Of a DNA stretch of 64,000 nucleotides, positions 60,680 to 64,000 are shown in pieces (the stretch's first letter is position 1; each line of letters starts with the position of its first letter). Source of the DNA: Lachancea mirantina (taxonomy: Eukaryota > Ascomycota > Saccharomycetes > Saccharomycetales > Saccharomycetaceae). The stretch is taken from the NCBI GenBank assembly GCA_900074745.1, contig LT598464.1:434001-498000 (forward strand), in the 5' to 3' direction. Position numbers and translations under genes: made by a program. Below the pieces are notes generated by a model that did not search any database, had not been told where the DNA came from, and saw only the letters and a list, made by a program, of their open reading frames with translations.

Positions 60680-61876
60680 ATGAGCCCCCAAGAGTCTAAA
60701 CGTTACAATTTTATCGTACGGACTATATGGACTTTCATAATGATTAGTGGATTTTTCATCACCCTTGCTTCCGGTCACTTTTGGTGTGTTATGCTCATCT
60801 TGGTATGCCAGATTGCCACATTCAGAGAATGCATAAGTGTGACATCTTTATCTGGAAGAGAGCGTAAATTGCCTTTGACAAGAACGCTGAACTGGTATTT
60901 TCTGTTTACGACCATTTACTACCTGGACGGACAATCCCTTTTCAAGTTTTTCCAATATTATTTCCTCAACTACAAGATTCTTAACCTCATCTCGTCCAAC
61001 CATTATTTCATATGTTATTGCTTGTACGTTCTTGGGTTCGTAATTTTTGTTTGGAATCTGAGGAAGGGGTTTTTGAAATTCCAATTTGCGTCTCTCTGCG
61101 TCACTCACATGGTTTTACTATTGGTCGTTTTCCAGGCACATCTCATCATCAACAATGTGTTGAACGGTCTCATTTGGTTTTTACTTCCTTGTGGACTTGT
61201 CATCGTGAATGACATTTTTGCTTACCTATGTGGAATCACTTTTGGTCGCACCAAGCTGATAGAAATCTCACCGAAGAAGACTCTCGAAGGGTTTTTGGGT
61301 GCATGGTTTTTCACCGCTTTGGCCAGTATAATACTGACAAGACTTTTAACTCCTTTCACATACATGACCTGCCCTGTTCAAGATATCAAGACCAATTTCT
61401 TCACACCGCTTACATGCGAACTTAACCCAGTTTTCATTCCACAGGACTACAGAGTACCGCCTATCATTTTCGAAAAAATTGGCATCAGTATCATCACAAT
61501 TAGACCCATTTATTTGCACGCGTTGAACTTGGCCACTTTTGCTTCACTATTCGCCCCTTTTGGGGGATTTTTTGCTTCCGGACTTAAGAGAACTTTCAAA
61601 GTCAAAGATTTCGGTCACTCGATCCCCGGTCACGGTGGTATCACGGATAGAGTCGACTGCCAATTTTTGATGGGCTCTTTCATGAACTTGTACTACGAAA
61701 CTTTTATCAGTGAGAACAGAGTCACCGTCGAAACGATTTTATCAACGGTGCTAATGAATTTTGACGAACACCAAATTATGCAACTTGTAATTGCTCTGAA
61801 CGACGTTTTGTACAGCAATGGAATCATCAGCGACAGAGTTCACGGTAAGGTAGCAGAGCTTTACAGTTTCAAATGA
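60680..61876 (+). CDS. CDS1: Phosphatidate cytidylyltransferase Cds1 (CDP-diacylglycerol synthase)
   Basis: The product is 398 aa from ATG 60680, shorter than S. cerevisiae Cds1 (457 aa). There are eight or so membrane helices, starting NFIVRTIWTFIMISGFFITL. The CDP-DAG synthase signature SGLKRTFKVKDFGHSIPGHG then GITDRVDC lies near 299-327. SPKKTLEGFLGAW and CGLVIVNDIFAYLCGITFGR are further conserved blocks. It makes CDP-DAG from phosphatidate and CTP in the ER for PI, PS and cardiolipin synthesis. The frame is open upstream to 60575 with no ATG. An ATG at 60555 in another frame would join through a nine-A run (60594-60602) if one base were added, giving a 42-residue longer hydrophilic N-terminus like other Cds1 proteins. 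Confidence 0.95.
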   Translation: MSPQESKRYNFIVRTIWTFIMISGFFITLASGHFWCVMLILVCQIATFRECISVTSLSGRERKLPLTRTLNWYFLFTTIYYLDGQSLFKFFQYYFLNYKILNLISSNHYFICYCLYVLGFVIFVWNLRKGFLKFQFASLCVTHMVLLLVVFQAHLIINNVLNGLIWFLLPCGLVIVNDIFAYLCGITFGRTKLIEISPKKTLEGFLGAWFFTALASIILTRLLTPFTYMTCPVQDIKTNFFTPLTCELNPVFIPQDYRVPPIIFEKIGISIITIRPIYLHALNLATFASLFAPFGGFFASGLKRTFKVKDFGHSIPGHGGITDRVDCQFLMGSFMNLYYETFISENRVTVETILSTVLMNFDEHQIMQLVIALNDVLYSNGIISDRVHGKVAELYSFK

Positions 61877-62298
61877 GGACTGCTTGCACGAGAACGGGCT
61901 GCCGATCGCATTCGAGAGTGAGACCCCAGCCGGCACACATTAATGGCAGGCCTCGAGCGTTTCCACTAGGTTCATCTTCCTCAATTGAGCTGATACATCG
62001 AAGAAGAGCAAATGGTTTTGATACATGGGTTTATAAATTTGTCATAGACGATCTCATTGAAATTGTACACCACTGTTTCCAAACAAGATCAAAAGGTGGT
62101 AAACCTGGTGCCTGGCGCACAAGCCGCTTGTACACAAGTTTAATATTGCTTGACGTTTTGATGATTCCATCTTTACTTTGTAACTAAGTTCAGAAATTCT
62201 CAAGGCGAAGCTTGTCAACTATAAGTAAAGCTATTTGTAAATTTGAGATCAGCGCTAGGGTAACAAGTCATTAACAAGGAATTGAAGACGCATACAAT
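61877..62298. other. Convergent region, CDS1 to DUF7702-like gene
   Basis: No gene is supported. A plus frame at 61873-62187 overlaps the CDS1 end and is of chance type. Confidence 0.5.
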
Positions 62299-63138
62299 TC
62301 ATACATATCGGTTGAAATATTTTCTCTTTTCAGAGCTAGGTTCTCTGGAATCTGAAGGAGGTGCAATATAAGCCATAGCCAAATAAATGATAACAATGCA
62401 GAAATCCATGACAACAAACATACCCAAATAAGGTCTCCAATCACCGTTAAGGACACTGAATTTGTGATATTCCAACAAGTTACCGGTAAGCGAAAATGCA
62501 GAAATTATAATGTAAATGAAACGCAAAATGAAGAATGGAAACGCAATTGCAACGCCGTATAGCTTAATAGGTGGCCAGTCCGAATGGCTCGTTTTAAAAG
62601 CCAATAAACCTGCGGCCAAAAGCATGAGATAGCCGGCTAGAAACAAAATCGAGGACGCTTGAACAATTTTGATACCTTTTTCAGCAGTCGAAGTGCTTCC
62701 GCTCAATTGGCCATAACCAGCTGCAGACGTTGCAATAGCCGCGATAAGCGTAAGTCTGGGCAAATTCGAGAGTAAACGTTCCAAAAGCGGTTGGTCAGGA
62801 TGCTGTTTCTTAGGAAGTGAAGGAAGTAAGACCCGAGTACAGCGAATGAGTGGAGCACTGGCGACGGACGTTAGTACACCTCCAACGATGAACAGAACCG
62901 TGGTACCATTGGACATGGTTCCATCACCGGAATTGACAATTTGAACCGCGGCACGAAGCGACAGCGAAGTGCCTGCTAATTTCAAAGATATGAGAAGCAA
63001 CAGGTAAAGTTTGATGGAAGTCATTTTCCCACGTCTTGCGAAAGACGCCAACGTAACAAGAAACGCAAGTGAATAAAACACAATTTCCGCGACGAACACG
63101 GCATGGATTTTGTCCTTGAATATGGCCGAGGATGTCAT
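62299..63138 (-). CDS. Seven-helix-type fungal membrane protein (DUF7702-like)
   Basis: The 279-aa protein starts at ATG 63138 (MTSSAIFKDKIHAVFVAEIV). About seven hydrophobic segments are spread evenly (FVAEIVFYSLAFLVTLASFA; LYLLLLISLKLAGTSLSLRA; VLFIVGGVLTSVASAPLI; then four more), with a short basic C-terminus (EPSSEKRKYFNRYV). The pattern and the motif FFILRFIYIIISAF followed by GDWRPYLGMFVVMDFCIVIIY fit the fungal DUF7702 family, common in filamentous fungi and patchy in budding yeasts. The frame extends 50 codons upstream from a second ATG region without hydrophobic or family character. Function and substrate are unknown. Not known at this site in S. cerevisiae. Confidence 0.7.
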   Translation of the reverse strand: MTSSAIFKDKIHAVFVAEIVFYSLAFLVTLASFARRGKMTSIKLYLLLLISLKLAGTSLSLRAAVQIVNSGDGTMSNGTTVLFIVGGVLTSVASAPLIRCTRVLLPSLPKKQHPDQPLLERLLSNLPRLTLIAAIATSAAGYGQLSGSTSTAEKGIKIVQASSILFLAGYLMLLAAGLLAFKTSHSDWPPIKLYGVAIAFPFFILRFIYIIISAFSLTGNLLEYHKFSVLNGDWRPYLGMFVVMDFCIVIIYLAMAYIAPPSDSREPSSEKRKYFNRYV

Positions 63139-64000
63139 AATTCGAATGGATTGCAGTGAAATCTTTGTGGAAAATACCTGTCCCGCTTTTTTGTGATAAT
63201 TATCGAGCTTTATACCAGGATCTGACGACAAGATCCTCCAATGGCTTAAACAAAAAGGCAAGAAAAATCGTGACTTCTGGAGTGCCAAGCCCGATTATGT
63301 TTTCAATATGCCAAGCCTGGTCACAGTATCAATATGATGAACATGCATGTGTACACGGTGCGGCGGTAGACTTGGGAGGAGAGACCGCCGGAGTCTGTTG
63401 AAAGGGGCTTTGAATTTCATACGATAAGCCTTGTTGTGAGCCACGTTGTGAGCCTTGTTGGTAAGGTTTGGTTACCGTAATGGACGGTAACCAGCAGTGC
63501 AGAGAATTCAGTGCAGCTGAATGATCTTAAGCGGCAGGCAAGCCGAGCTAAGCCGAGCTAAGCCGACACGTGAACATTTGCCGGTCGAAAGGTCGAAAGG
63601 TCGCAAATTGAACGGAATCTTCGGCTCACAACTGTCGGTTGCAAACGTCACGTACCTCATTCTTTGTTCTTTTCCCCTTCAAGCTAGAGCCGCCGTCTCT
63701 TGGAACTTTACCTCAGACACTTACAGGCAAAACATGCATGGAAGCTGCACAGCCGCCTCGGCTGTACGGTTGTCAAGACAACGTACAAAGCTGTTGTTTA
63801 CCGGTGCGACGGATGGCGTTTTGATTAGCTCAACACCATCCCAGAACCCAGTCATAGAGCGGTAATCGCAGCTCTGTCGAGTTGTACGCTGACCGATTAA
63901 AAATTATATCTACACTTGCAGGCGGTGTCTCTTTACAAACTATCACCACTATTCATATCGGTCACGTGATATGATCACTCAGAGATTTGACCCTAAAGTG
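63139..64000. other. Upstream region to the window end
   Basis: No gene is supported; a frame at 63521-63865 has no family features. Palindrome TGGTTACCGT-AATGG-ACGGTAACCA lies at 63469-63493. Short tandem repeats follow: GAGCTAAGCC-type units (63545-63565) and GGTCGAAA twice (63584-63600). A GTCACGTGATAT E-box lies at 63961-63972. Confidence 0.6.

Noticed and set aside
63521-63865. 114-codon plus-strand frame at the right end
   Set aside because: It runs across short tandem repeats and has no recognisable domain. It is probably promoter DNA.

Overview
The window is nuclear DNA of a budding yeast of the family Saccharomycetaceae. Genes are compact and almost intronless, and nearly all are recognisable orthologues of Saccharomyces cerevisiae genes. 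Order and strand interleave three S. cerevisiae segments (YDL197-YDL202, YDR214-YDR229 and YLR220-YLR227) into one series in which every pair kept twice in S. cerevisiae is single (SIR4/ASF2, CRF1/IFH1, YDR222W/YLR225C, MFB1/UCC1). That is the pattern of a lineage that never went through the whole-genome duplication. Lachancea, Torulaspora, Zygosaccharomyces or Kluyveromyces would all fit. Lachancea is my guess and is not proven.

Layout. 1-16.9 kb: IVY1 (3' part cut by the window edge), MRPL11, TRM8, a YDL199C-type sugar-transporter homologue, GGC1, PCF11, SIR4 and ADK1. 16.9-22 kb: a 5-kb gene-poor stretch between ADK1 and HTA1 with a decayed DUP-domain membrane-protein gene, a broken secreted-protein gene, an old solo LTR and other coding-like debris. 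22-26 kb: a large disordered protein, possibly Seg1/Seg2-like, then the divergent histone pair HTA1-HTB1. 26-55.9 kb: CCC1, RSA3, UTP13, IFH1, an SVF1-like gene, GTB1, an F-box gene (MFB1/UCC1), BUR2, ADY4, RAD9, ADR1, a HAD-family hydrolase and AHA1. A 25-N assembly gap lies between the last two. 56-60.6 kb: conserved order ends. This stretch holds two decayed internal pieces of an LTR retrotransposon, LTR relics, and an intact reading frame for a small secreted cysteine-rich protein of unknown function. 60.7-64 kb: CDS1 and a seven-helix-type membrane protein.

How the genes work together. Most are independent housekeeping genes. Several belong to shared programmes: ribosome and tRNA production (MRPL11, TRM8, RSA3, UTP13, IFH1; PAC and RRPE promoter boxes are visible at TRM8 and RSA3, and a PAC box at UTP13), chromatin and transcription (SIR4, HTA1, HTB1, PCF11, BUR2, ADR1, IFH1), DNA-damage checkpoint (RAD9), nucleotide and ion transport (GGC1, CCC1), ER quality control and lipid synthesis (GTB1, CDS1) and Hsp90 activation (AHA1, with a heat-shock element).

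The most useful new observations are a probable hidden first exon and 90-bp intron in ADY4, a homopolymer frameshift that may hide the N-terminus of CDS1, paired long palindromes in the histone promoter, a DUP-domain pseudogene divergent from a broken secreted-protein gene, and the orphan secreted protein between retrotransposon relics. All product names come from reading the translations and from remembered gene order. No database search was run.
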